DNA of 64,000 nt from Myxococcus virescens (GCF_900101905.1 NZ_FNAJ01000024.1:1-64000), one strand, 5' to 3'. Positions 34,900 to 43,023 are shown, counted from the stretch's first letter. A program made the numbers and translations. The notes: a model not told the origin generated them from the letters alone.

Positions 34900-35293
34900 G
34901 GGGCGTTGCTTCCCTACGCCCCGAGAATGCATCGCGCAACGGCCATGAGCGCGCACCGTCGCGTGGCAGGCGGCCTCCCCCTGCACCGGCTCAGGCGAAA
35001 TCCCCCGCCTGGACGCGGCGGACGATGGGGTCCGCGATCCGGAAGCTGTTGGCCAGCACGTGAAGCCCTGCCTGGGAAAACTTCAACGCCAGCGGCCCAC
35101 CGCACGCGCCACTGTCGCTGTTGCGTGCGTCGTACAAATCCCTCCCACATTCCCGCTTGGATTGCATGCCAGGCGGACACGGGCGCCCAGCATTGACAGG
35201 CAAAGATGAAATGACTTACCTGTATCACAGTCATCTCCCTGCTACTCCAACGAAGCCAGCTCACCGGGTTTTGCCCAGGAAACGAGAGGACGC
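34900..35293. other. Gap between helicase and lanM, possible small fragment
   Basis: Most of this 394-base gap has no convincing gene; it must hold the divergent promoters. A short minus-strand frame inside it is listed separately. The last 90 bases before lanM are AT-richer (TGAAATGACTTACCTGTATC). Confidence 0.4.
34991..35203 (-). pseudogene. Cys-rich small fragment, unrecognised
   Basis: A 70-residue frame with a TTG start and an in-frame stop five codons above, so no larger gene is present. The composition is natural rather than shadow-like: it includes CPPGMQSKRECGRDLYDARN, a [20 protein letters not shown] segment and [15 protein letters not shown] at the end. It has three Cys. It may be the 3' end of a lost gene or a real small protein. 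No Shine-Dalgarno was seen. Confidence 0.3.
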
Positions 35294-38200
35294 GTGGAAA
35301 TCACGCAGAGGCAGGACGAGGCGATGCCGGGAGCCAACACTCCGTCCCGGTTCGCACGCTGGGCACGGGCCGCCACACTCACCGAGCGGGCTGAATTCAC
35401 TCTCAAATCCAATACGACGCAACAAGACAGATCCGCTGCGGCGCGCAAGCGATTGGATGCATGGCGTCAGCAGGAGCCCTTCGGACAGGCGGACTGGTGG
35501 CAGCGCAGACTGCAATCGTCGGGGCTGACCGAGGCGGAGCTGCTTACGCTGTTGGAGGGACCCACCGGGGCGCCTTGGACCACGCCTGCTGAAGTCCCCC
35601 ACTGGGTGCAGGTGCTGGAGCACACCTACGCGGAGCCCTCGCACGCGCCCGTCCCCTGGCCCGAGCGCACGGAGGGCCCGGACCGCTCGGCCTTCCTGCC
35701 GCTGGTGGAGCCGCTGGTGTCGCGCGCCGTGACGCAGCTCACCGCCGCGCTGAAGCCGCTGAAGCACGCCGCGCCTGGGCTCGACCTGGAGCCGAGCGTC
35801 GTCGTCTCCACGATGCTGGACCACCTGCCCCAGGTGCTGGCACCGGTCCTGGGCCGTGCCATGGTGGTGGAGCTGCATGCCGCCCAGTTGGAGGGCCTGC
35901 TCTCGGGAGACACCCCGGAGGCGCGCTTCCAGGACTTCACGAGACGGCTGCGCCAGCCGCAGGTCGCCCTGGACATCCTGGAGCGATACCCGGTGCTGGC
36001 CCGCTGCGTCGTCCTGCGCATCGCGGAGTGGGAGTCCAACTGTCTGGGGCTGATGAAGCGGTTGACGCGGGACGCGCCCCTGCTCTGGCAGCGGTTCAAC
36101 GCGGGCCAGTCTCCCGGCGCGCTGGTGGAGGCCCGCGGCGGCTTCTCCGACCCGCACCGGGGCGGCCAGGGCGTCTTCATCCTCCGTTTCGAGTCCGGGC
36201 TGCGGATTGTCTACAAGCCGCGCTCACTGGGAGCAGAGGCCGGGCTCCAGCAGCTCCTCACGTGGCTCAACGCGCGCGGCGCCACGCCCACGATGAAGGG
36301 CGCGGAGGCGCTGGACCGAGGCGAGTACGGGTGGATGGAGTACGTGGCCCCCGCGCCGTGCGCATCAGCGGAGGAGGTCCGGCGCTTCTACGAACGCCAG
36401 GGCGCCTACGTCGCGCTGATGCACGCGCTGGATGGCACGGACCTGCACTTCGAGAACCTCATCGCCGCCGGTGAGCACCCGGTGCTGGTGGACGTGGAGA
36501 CGCTCTTCCACCCGCTGTCGGGCACGCGCACGCTTCGAGACTCCGAGCACGCGGTGGAGGCGCCTCCGGTGTCGGTGCTCCGCAGCGGGCTGCTGCCGCA
36601 GCAGTTCTGGGGCACGCGCAAGAAGGCCGGTGTGGACCTGAGCGGGCTGAGCGCTCGGGCAGGTCAGCTCACGCCGCAGGCCTACTTGATGACGACGGAG
36701 CGAGGAACGGACCGGATGCGCTTCGAGCGGCGGCCGGTGGAGCTGCCCGGGTCCAACAACCTGCCGCGCCTGGAGGGCGAAACCGCGCCCGTGCTGGACT
36801 ACCGCGACGCGCTGGCCGACGGCTTCACCCGCATGTACGGCCTGCTGCTGGAGCACCGCGAGGCGCTGCTCGCCGAGGACGGGCCGCTGGCCGCCTTCGC
36901 GCACGTGCCCATGCGCGTCCTCTTCCGCAACACGGCGGTGTACGGCGCGCTCCTCTTCGAGAGCTACCACCCGCACGCGCTGACCGATGGGCTCGAGCGC
37001 CAACGCTTCTTCGACCACCTGTGGCGCGTCGTGGTGCCTGCCCCGGACTTCGCGGCGCTCGTGCCCTTGGAGACGGAGCAGTTGGAGCGGGGAGACCTGC
37101 CGTACTTCACCGCGCGCGCCGACTCGAAGGACCTGGAGGCGGGCTCGGGCCAGCGCCTGCCGGACTTCTTCCAGGAGACGGGCATGGCGCGCGTGCGCCG
37201 CCGGCTGGAGGGACTGTCGCCAGAGGACCAGACGCGGCAGCGCTGGGTGCTGGAGCGCTCGCTGGATGTCCTGCTGCTGAGCTCGCAGACGGTGGCGCGT
37301 CCGACGTATCCCTTCCGGGAGCACACCCAGCCCGGCCTCCGCGACGCGTTGCTCGCGGAAGCACGACGCGCGGGCGAACGGCTGCTGCCATTGGCCTTCG
37401 AGCGCCGCGACGAAGCGCATTGGCTTGGCCTGGATGCGGGAGACGGCGGCTGGCGGCTCGGTTCTCCGGGGCCGGACGTGTTCCAGGGGCGCGCGGGCAT
37501 CGCGCTCGCGTTGGGCTACCTGGGGGACGTCACGCAAGACGCGCGCTTCACGCGGCTGGCGCGGGCCACGCTGCGCACCCAGGCGCGCCTCCTGGCGGAG
37601 GAGCCCGCCAGCGTGGTGGGGCTGGGCATCCTCAATGGCTGGGGCGGCATCCTCTACGCGCTGACGCACCTGGGCGTGCTGTGGAAGGACGATGCGCTCC
37701 TGGACGAAGCCGCGGGTTACGTACGGCGGCTGCGGCCCCTGGTGGAGAAGGACACGGTGCTGGACGTGGGCGCGGGCGCCGCGGGCTGCCTCCTGGCGCT
37801 GCTGGTGCTCGGTGAGCACCGCCCATCAGACACGTTGTGGGCCACGGTGGACGCTTGCGGCCAGCGGCTGCTGGAGACGTCCACGCCCCAGGCCCGAGGC
37901 GCGGCGTGGATCTGCGAAGCCGCCGGAAACCGTTACCTCGCGGGCATGGCGCATGGAGCCGCCGGCATCAGCCTGGCGCTGCTTCGGCTGTTCGCGCGGA
38001 CGGGCGATACACGCCTGCGTGACGCCGCGGTGGCGGGCATGGAGTACGAGCGCGGGCTCTACACACCCGAGGAGCGCAACTGGCCCGACCTGCGCGCGGG
38101 CGCGAAGGAACTGGCGGCGGCGGCGGAGGGGACGGAACACTTCCTCTGGGCATGGTGCACCGGCGCCCCCGGCATCGGACTGGCGCGACTGTCTGGGCTG

Positions 38201-38617
38201 CCCTTCGTGGACGACGCAGCGGTGCGCGAGGAGATTGCCATCGCGCTGGACTCCACCCTGGCGAGGGGCTTCGGCCGCAACCATGGTCTGTGCCACGGAG
38301 ACCTGGGCAACGCGGACTTCCTGTTGGAAGCGGCGGCCACGCTCGGGGACTCGAAGCTCCAGGAGCGCACGAACGCGGTGGCGGGCGGCATCCTGCGCGG
38401 AATCTCCGAGCACGGCTACCTCTTCGGCCTGCAAGGCAGCACGGAGACGCCGGGCATGATGGTGGGCCTGGCGGGCATCGCCTACGGACTGGCGCGGCTG
38501 GCCATGCCGGAGCGGGTGCCCTCGCTGCTGACGGTCGCGCCTCCACGAATCGTCCGAGGTGAAGGGCTGGGCACCCCGGATGGCCGTCCCTCCAGCCGCA
38601 ACCAGGAGCTGTCATGA
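35294..38617 (+). CDS. lanM: Class II lanthipeptide synthetase LanM
   Basis: 1107 residues from GTG 35294 (AGAGGA upstream); ATG 35324 is an alternative. The N-terminal dehydratase domain has the kinase-like residues: GLRIVYKPRSLGAE (Lys near residue 307), TDLHFENLIAAGEHPVLVDV (DxHxxN, about 383-388, then DxE). It phosphorylates and eliminates Ser/Thr of the precursors. The C-terminal LanC-like cyclase keeps all zinc/base residues: LAGMAHGAAGISLALLRL (His about 886), LWAWCTGAPGIGLARL (Cys about 953) and NHGLCHGDLGNADFLL (Cys-His about 1000). It adds Cys to the dehydrated residues to form thioether rings. The stop overlaps the start of lanA1 as ATGA. Confidence 0.92.
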   Translation: MEITQRQDEAMPGANTPSRFARWARAATLTERAEFTLKSNTTQQDRSAAARKRLDAWRQQEPFGQADWWQRRLQSSGLTEAELLTLLEGPTGAPWTTPAEVPHWVQVLEHTYAEPSHAPVPWPERTEGPDRSAFLPLVEPLVSRAVTQLTAALKPLKHAAPGLDLEPSVVVSTMLDHLPQVLAPVLGRAMVVELHAAQLEGLLSGDTPEARFQDFTRRLRQPQVALDILERYPVLARCVVLRIAEWESNCLGLMKRLTRDAPLLWQRFNAGQSPGALVEARGGFSDPHRGGQGVFILRFESGLRIVYKPRSLGAEAGLQQLLTWLNARGATPTMKGAEALDRGEYGWMEYVAPAPCASAEEVRRFYERQGAYVALMHALDGTDLHFENLIAAGEHPVLVDVETLFHPLSGTRTLRDSEHAVEAPPVSVLRSGLLPQQFWGTRKKAGVDLSGLSARAGQLTPQAYLMTTERGTDRMRFERRPVELPGSNNLPRLEGETAPVLDYRDALADGFTRMYGLLLEHREALLAEDGPLAAFAHVPMRVLFRNTAVYGALLFESYHPHALTDGLERQRFFDHLWRVVVPAPDFAALVPLETEQLERGDLPYFTARADSKDLEAGSGQRLPDFFQETGMARVRRRLEGLSPEDQTRQRWVLERSLDVLLLSSQTVARPTYPFREHTQPGLRDALLAEARRAGERLLPLAFERRDEAHWLGLDAGDGGWRLGSPGPDVFQGRAGIALALGYLGDVTQDARFTRLARATLRTQARLLAEEPASVVGLGILNGWGGILYALTHLGVLWKDDALLDEAAGYVRRLRPLVEKDTVLDVGAGAAGCLLALLVLGEHRPSDTLWATVDACGQRLLETSTPQARGAAWICEAAGNRYLAGMAHGAAGISLALLRLFARTGDTRLRDAAVAGMEYERGLYTPEERNWPDLRAGAKELAAAAEGTEHFLWAWCTGAPGIGLARLSGLPFVDDAAVREEIAIALDSTLARGFGRNHGLCHGDLGNADFLLEAAATLGDSKLQERTNAVAGGILRGISEHGYLFGLQGSTETPGMMVGLAGIAYGLARLAMPERVPSLLTVAPPRIVRGEGLGTPDGRPSSRNQELS

Positions 38618-38829
38618 GCCAGAAGAAGGACCACATCCTCCGTGCGTGGCGTGACCCCGAGTACTTCAACAGCCTGTCGTCGGAGGAGCGCGCGGCCCTG
38701 CCCGCCAACCCCGCCGCCGAGCTGGAGTTGGGGGACGACCTCCTGGAGGTCATCACCGGCGGCGACTTCTGCCTGCCCGGCCAGTCCAGCGCCCAGTGCA
38801 CGCCGTGCCCGCCGCGGCACTGTCTCTGA
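38614..38829 (+). CDS. lanA1: Lanthipeptide precursor 1 (mersacidin/lichenicidin type)
   Basis: 71 residues; the ATG overlaps the lanM stop. The leader has the family motif AWRDPEYFNSLSSEERAALP, then NPAAELELGDDLLEVITGG with a double-Gly cleavage point. The predicted core is 21 residues starting D-F-C-L-P-G-Q-S-S, continuing with A-Q and the motif C-T-P-C-P-P, and ending R-H-C-L. It has four Cys but only three Ser/Thr (two Ser, one Thr), so at most three thioether rings can form and one Cys remains free or in a disulfide. Product is presumably antimicrobial or a signal; no immunity gene is evident. Confidence 0.9.
   Translation: MSQKKDHILRAWRDPEYFNSLSSEERAALPANPAAELELGDDLLEVITGGDFCLPGQSSAQCTPCPPRHCL
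38632..38726 (+). repeat. 95-bp direct repeat, copy 1 (lanA1 leader)
   Basis: These 95 bases recur without change at 38876-38970 (offset 244). They encode the leader from HILRAWRDP to AAELE. The genes diverge from the end of this block on, so duplication was recent while the core regions changed. Confidence 0.9.
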
Positions 38830-38860
38830 TTCGCCCCCCCTTTCCTGTCCAGGAGCAGTC

Positions 38861-39070
38861 ATGAGCAAGAAGCAACACATCCTCCGTGCGTGGCGTGACC
38901 CCGAGTACTTCAACAGCCTGTCGTCGGAGGAGCGCGCGGCCCTGCCCGCCAACCCCGCCGCCGAGCTGGAATTGAGCGACGAGGTCCTGGAGAGCATCTC
39001 GGGTGCGGACAGCTGCGAGCAGTTCGGCAGCTACTACTGCACGCCGTGCCCGCCCTACGTGTGCATGTAG
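38861..39070 (+). CDS. lanA2: Lanthipeptide precursor 2 (mersacidin/lichenicidin type)
   Basis: 69 residues from ATG 38861, preceded by AGGAG. The leader is nearly identical to lanA1 (from HILRAWRDP on, 95 bases are identical at DNA level) but the end reads LSDEVLESISGA, a Gly-Ala cleavage site rather than Gly-Gly. The predicted 20-residue core starts D-S-C-E-Q-F-G-S-Y-Y, continues with the shared C-T-P-C-P-P and ends Y-V-C-M. Again four Cys against two Ser and one Thr. Cys positions match lanA1 apart from one residue of spacing, while the variable positions differ. The two may act as a pair or be alternative products. Confidence 0.9.
   Translation: MSKKQHILRAWRDPEYFNSLSSEERAALPANPAAELELSDEVLESISGADSCEQFGSYYCTPCPPYVCM
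38876..38970 (+). repeat. 95-bp direct repeat, copy 2 (lanA2 leader)
   Basis: Second copy of the repeat described at 38632-38726, within lanA2. Confidence 0.9.
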
Positions 39071-39080
39071 CGAAGGCCCA

Positions 39081-39112
39081 GGGGGGCTGGTTCAGTCCCG
39101 GACCAGTCCCCC
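39081..39112 (+). terminator. Hairpin after the precursor genes (attenuator candidate)
   Basis: GGGGGGCTGGT (39081-39091) and ACCAGTCCCCC (39102-39112) pair over 11 positions, one of them a G-U wobble, with a 10-base loop. It lies between lanA2 and the export genes and has no long T run. It could partly stop or process transcription so that precursors are made in excess over the exporter. Confidence 0.55.
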
Positions 39113-39138
39113 ACTCCCTGCGCTAACATCCCCCCGCG

Positions 39139-39354
39139 ATGCAGCCACCCACCGACGGCCGCCCCTCCATCTTCCGCAAGGAAGCCCTGGCGCACTACCA
39201 GCGCGTCGTGCAGGACGAAGGTGACCTGCTGCGCATCGGTGGACAGTGGACGCGGTGGACGTTCGCGCTCCTGTTCGTCTTCGGCCTCGCGCTGGCGATG
39301 GGTGTCCTGGCGTGGCCGGCGCTCATTGCGCCAGAAGGAAACGTGCCGCCATGA
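39139..39354 (+). CDS. Small one-helix membrane protein, HlyD-N-terminus-like
   Basis: 71 residues: a cytoplasmic part with FRKEALAHYQRVVQDEGDLL and GGQWTRWT, one membrane helix (FALLFVFGLALAMGVLAWPAL), and a short tail. The FRKEAL...H...W motif followed by a helix is how many HlyD-family adaptors start, but the periplasmic hairpin and barrel domains are absent: the frame ends at a stop overlapping the exporter start (ATGA, 39351-39354). Either it is a truncated adaptor that still acts as a linker, or a dedicated small partner of the exporter. Nothing in the window supplies a full adaptor. Confidence 0.6.
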   Translation: MQPPTDGRPSIFRKEALAHYQRVVQDEGDLLRIGGQWTRWTFALLFVFGLALAMGVLAWPALIAPEGNVPP

Positions 39355-41552
39355 CGGCCGAGGCGCCGCAGCAGCCCCAGCGCCGGTGGAGGCTCGGCCT
39401 GCGCAAGCGCGTGCCCGAAGTGCGGCAGATGACGATGACGGACTGTGGCGCCGCCTGTCTGGCCATGGTGCTGGCCTACCACGGCCGCCACATGGGCCTG
39501 GACGCGGTGCGCGACGTGACAGGCCCCGGACGTGACGGCGCCAGCGCGAAGGCGCTGAAGGCCGCCGCCCAGAAGCTGGGCCTGCGCGTGCGCGCCATCT
39601 CCGTGGACCTGGACCGGCTGCCCTTCCTGCCTCCGGCCACCATCCTCCACTGGCGCTTCACGCACTACGTCGTCTTCGAGCGCCTGGGCCGCGGCTGGGT
39701 CGAGGTGGTGGACCCCGACCAGGGCCGCCGCCGCGTCTCCATGGAGCAGTTCAGCCAGTGCTTCACCGGCGTGGCCCTGCTGCTGGAGCCGTCCGAGAAC
39801 TTCCAGCCGGGCCACACGCGGCGCGGGCCCTACCGCTACCTGGTGCCCCTGGTGAAGCGGCAGGCCGGCACGCTGGTGAAGGTGCTCGCGCTGTCCGCCG
39901 TGCTCCAGGTGCTGACGCTGGCGGTGCCGCTGCTCACCGGCATGGTGGTGGACCGCGTGGTTCCGCGGCAGGACTACTCGCTGATGGGCGTGCTGTCCGC
40001 GGCGCTCGCGGGCGTGCTGCTCTTCGAGCTGCTCACGTCGGTGGTGCGAGGCCAGCTCCTGGTGGAGCTGCGCACACGGCTGGACTCGCAGATGACGCAG
40101 GGGCTGCTGGACCACCTGGTGAGCCTGGCCTACCCGTTCTTCCAGCTCCGGCCCGCGGGCGACCTGCTGACGCGGCTGGGCTCGCAGCAGGCCATCCGCG
40201 AACTGCTCTCCACCGGCCTGCTGTCCAGCGCGCTCGACGGTGCGCTGGTGCTCCTCTACCTGGGCCTGCTGCTGGTGGCGGATGCGTCGCTGGGGCTGCT
40301 GGTGGTGGGGCTGGGCCTGTTGCAGGTGCTGGTGTTCGCGCTGCCCCGGGCCCGACAACGCAGCCACCTGTCGCGCAGCCTGGACATGGGCGTGCGCAGC
40401 CAGAGCTACCTGATGGCCATGCTGTCCGGCATGCAGACGCTCAAGGCCTTCGGCGTGGAGGACCGCATGGTGGGCAGCTACGCCAACCTCTACGTGGACC
40501 TGCTCAATGTGGAGCTGGAGCGAGGCCGCCTCTCCGCGTGGCTGGACGCGCTGACGGGCACGCTGCGCCGCGTGTCCCCCCTGGTGTTGCTGTGCGTGGG
40601 CGCGTGGCGCGTGCTGGACGGCGCGATGTCCCTGGGACAGATGCTGAGCATCAACGCGCTGGCCACCGCGCTGCTGGTGCCCCTGTCCAACCTGCTGGGC
40701 ACCGGCGGGCAGCTCCAGTTCCTGAGCACGTACCTGGAGCGCATCAACGACGTGCTGGACACGCCCCCCGAACGCGACGCGGCGCACCGGGGCCGCGCGC
40801 CCACGCTGCGCGGCGCCGTCACCCTGGAGGACGTGCGCTTCCGCTACAACCCCCACTCCGCCTGGGTGGTGCAAGGCGTGTCGGTCAGCGTGGAGCCGGG
40901 GCAGATGGTGGCGCTCGTCGGCCGCTCGGGCGCGGGCAAGAGCACCCTGGCGCACCTGCTGCTGGGGCTCTACCTGCCCACCTCCGGACACGTCCGGTAC
41001 GACGGCGCGGAGCTGGGCGAGCTGGACCTGCGCGCGGTGCGCAGCCAACTGGGCGTGGTGTTGCAGGATGCCTCGTTCTTCAACGCGTCGCTGCGGGAGA
41101 ACATCACCCTGAGCGACCCGGACCTGGACATGGACCGTGTCGTGGAGGCCGCGAAGCTGGCCCACATCCACGACGACATCATGGCCATGCCCATGCAGTA
41201 CGACACGCCGCTGACGGACCGGGGCCTCTCCATGTCCGGCGGCCAGCGGCAGAGACTGGCCCTGGCGCGCGCCCTGGTGCGCAGGCCCGCCATCCTCCTG
41301 CTCGATGAAGCCACCAGCGCCCTGGACGCAACCACCGAGGCGCACGTGCAGCAGGCGCTGGCGTCCCTGAAGTGCACGCGCGTCGTCATCGCCCACCGGC
41401 TCAGCACGGTACGCAACGCCGACACCATCCTCGTCATGGAGGCCGGCAAGGTAGTGGAGGTCGGCCGGCACCAGGAGCTGCTGGAGCGCCAGGGCACCTA
41501 CGCGTCGCTGGTGAATGCACAACGGGAGGAGCGCACCCAGGCGACGGGCTGA
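39351..41552 (+). CDS. lanT: C39 peptidase-containing ABC exporter (LanT)
   Basis: 733 residues from ATG 39351. The N-terminal C39 cysteine peptidase has Gln26 and Cys32 in VRQMTMTDCGAACLAM, with His105 in FTHYVVFERL and Asp121 in VVDPDQGRR, so it should cut the precursors after Gly-Gly or Gly-Ala. The six-helix ABC transmembrane domain spans roughly residues 160-440. The ATPase domain has Walker A GRSGAGKSTL, signature SMSGGQRQRLALARAL and Walker B ILLLDEATSALD. It exports and matures both lanthipeptides in the same step. Last gene of the cluster; a 34-base hairpin follows further on. Confidence 0.9.
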   Translation: MTAEAPQQPQRRWRLGLRKRVPEVRQMTMTDCGAACLAMVLAYHGRHMGLDAVRDVTGPGRDGASAKALKAAAQKLGLRVRAISVDLDRLPFLPPATILHWRFTHYVVFERLGRGWVEVVDPDQGRRRVSMEQFSQCFTGVALLLEPSENFQPGHTRRGPYRYLVPLVKRQAGTLVKVLALSAVLQVLTLAVPLLTGMVVDRVVPRQDYSLMGVLSAALAGVLLFELLTSVVRGQLLVELRTRLDSQMTQGLLDHLVSLAYPFFQLRPAGDLLTRLGSQQAIRELLSTGLLSSALDGALVLLYLGLLLVADASLGLLVVGLGLLQVLVFALPRARQRSHLSRSLDMGVRSQSYLMAMLSGMQTLKAFGVEDRMVGSYANLYVDLLNVELERGRLSAWLDALTGTLRRVSPLVLLCVGAWRVLDGAMSLGQMLSINALATALLVPLSNLLGTGGQLQFLSTYLERINDVLDTPPERDAAHRGRAPTLRGAVTLEDVRFRYNPHSAWVVQGVSVSVEPGQMVALVGRSGAGKSTLAHLLLGLYLPTSGHVRYDGAELGELDLRAVRSQLGVVLQDASFFNASLRENITLSDPDLDMDRVVEAAKLAHIHDDIMAMPMQYDTPLTDRGLSMSGGQRQRLALARALVRRPAILLLDEATSALDATTEAHVQQALASLKCTRVVIAHRLSTVRNADTILVMEAGKVVEVGRHQELLERQGTYASLVNAQREERTQATG

Positions 41553-41642
41553 GGCGCCTGGAGTACGCGTCGGGACTCATGAACATCCTGCGCCCCGTCA
41601 TCCACGCGCACGCCAGCCGGCCCGCGTCGCCACCGTGAAACG

Positions 41643-41677
41643 CGCGGTGGGCCCTCGAAGCGCGAAGGCCCACCGCG
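41643..41677. terminator. Bidirectional terminator hairpin
   Basis: CGCGGTGGGCC and GGCCCACCGCG form a perfect 11-bp stem with a 13-base loop between the convergent lanT and lipoprotein genes. Confidence 0.75.
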
Positions 41678-41688
41678 AAACAGCCGGC

Positions 41689-42912
41689 TCAGTCGTAGCG
41701 GCTGGTGAGCTTCAGCGTCCACGAGCGCAGCGTGCCGCTGCCCACGCCAGACGGGTTGGCGACGTGCAGCTTCCACTGGCCGTTGATGCTGCCGTCGCGC
41801 GGAATGCCCCGCGTCACGACGATGCGCGAGGGCGGCGTGCCCTCGTTCGGGCCGTCCCACAGCAGGGCCGTCTCACCACCCGGGTCCTCCAGCGTCAGCA
41901 CCAGCCGGTGCGGCGCGGTGTGGACGATGTCCAGCTCCACGTTGATGTCCATGGGCACCGTGGCCAGCCCCACCACGACGAGCGGCGCCGTCAACAGCGG
42001 GCTCGTCGACTGGAGCCGCAGGTCCGAGTACTCGGTGAAGGAGGCGCCCATCCACGCCGGAGCGCAGTAGCCCTCCACCCAGCCGGACGCCAGACCGATG
42101 CAGATGAGCTCCGCCGACGGGCACGCCACGAAGCGGGAGCACACGTCCCCATTGCCCGCGAGGGGCGAGGTGTCCACGCAGCGGCCATAGGGGCTGGAGC
42201 CATCTCCGGGCCGGCCCTCACAGACGAGCCCGGGCTGACAGATGCCAGGGCCCGTGCACGGGTCACCTTCGGCCGCCTGCTGCGTGTGGGCCTTGAGCTG
42301 CCCCATCGTGACGGCGTCCACGTTCGCCAGCCGCGACAGCTGCACCATGTGGAGGATGGGACGCGCCGCGACCAGGCTCTGCACCGCCGCCGCGGGGATG
42401 CCGAAGACAGTCTCCAGGTTCGACGCGCTCTCCGTGTTCGCGGCGAGGATGGCGCGGCGGGCCTCCGCCACGTTGAAGGCCACGCCGTGGAACGTCCCCA
42501 CGTGCCCGTCGACCGGCAGCTCCACGCGGCCCGTGCCCTTGGCGTACGCCTCCAGCGCCGCGAGCGCCGCGGGGCCCACGTACGGCACCGCGTCCACCTG
42601 CTCGATGCTCACGAAGCGGCGGTCATCGCCCGTGTGGAGCACGCCATCCGGCCCCTCGCGGAAGTCAATCAGCGCCTGCGCCGCCGGGGCGTCCAGCGGC
42701 ACCTCCAGGTCCAGCACGGTGTAGGAGATGGAGGAGTCGTTGAGGAAGGACAGCACCCCCTCGGCGGCGGGCGTACCGGTGGCCAGCGCCTGGGCCTGCG
42801 TTCCGAGCACGACAGCCTCGTGCGCGGTGTCCGTGGACGTCGGGGCTCCGCAGCTGATCAGCGCCGGAAGAACCGTGGATAGCGAAAGAAACAAGGGAAG
42901 TTTGAGTTTCAT
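41689..42912 (-). CDS. Lipoprotein with helix-hairpin-helix-like repeats and a P/Homo-B domain
   Basis: 407 residues from ATG 42912 (an in-frame ATG lies nine bases further up at 42921). The signal ends LPALISCG, a lipobox. Two helical segments follow, with FVSIEQVDAVPYVGPAALAAL and LVAARPILHMVQLSRLANVD, the first resembling DNA-binding HhH motifs although here exported. A Cys-rich stretch (GDPCTGPGICQPGLVC and CSRFVACPSAELIC) precedes a C-terminal proprotein-convertase P-like domain: VELDIVHTAPHRLVLTLEDP and GQWKLHVANPSGVGSGTLRS. The P-domain is a beta sandwich often found in secreted proteases; no protease domain is present. Confidence 0.65.
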   Translation of the reverse strand: MKLKLPLFLSLSTVLPALISCGAPTSTDTAHEAVVLGTQAQALATGTPAAEGVLSFLNDSSISYTVLDLEVPLDAPAAQALIDFREGPDGVLHTGDDRRFVSIEQVDAVPYVGPAALAALEAYAKGTGRVELPVDGHVGTFHGVAFNVAEARRAILAANTESASNLETVFGIPAAAVQSLVAARPILHMVQLSRLANVDAVTMGQLKAHTQQAAEGDPCTGPGICQPGLVCEGRPGDGSSPYGRCVDTSPLAGNGDVCSRFVACPSAELICIGLASGWVEGYCAPAWMGASFTEYSDLRLQSTSPLLTAPLVVVGLATVPMDINVELDIVHTAPHRLVLTLEDPGGETALLWDGPNEGTPPSRIVVTRGIPRDGSINGQWKLHVANPSGVGSGTLRSWTLKLTSRYD

Positions 42913-43023
42913 GCACACCATGTAGCGCAAGACTTGCCCGGCGCACAGGACGTCACCCATGCGTGACGCAATCCAACCGAACCCGTGGGGAATACGCCCA
43001 CCTCCGTGGCAGTCTTGCGCGTC
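42913..43023. promoter_or_regulatory. Divergent promoter region
   Basis: About 110 bases between the divergent lipoprotein and peptidase genes. It must contain both promoters; no certain boxes were identified. Confidence 0.3.

Noticed and set aside
32485-35196. 903-codon plus-strand frame opposite the SNF2 helicase
   Set aside because: Shadow of the helicase gene; it shows no domain motifs and its composition is Arg/His/Gln-biased.
39195-41522. 775-codon minus-strand frame opposite lanT
   Set aside because: Shadow frame with Gln/His/Arg-rich composition; the C39 and ABC motifs are on the plus strand.
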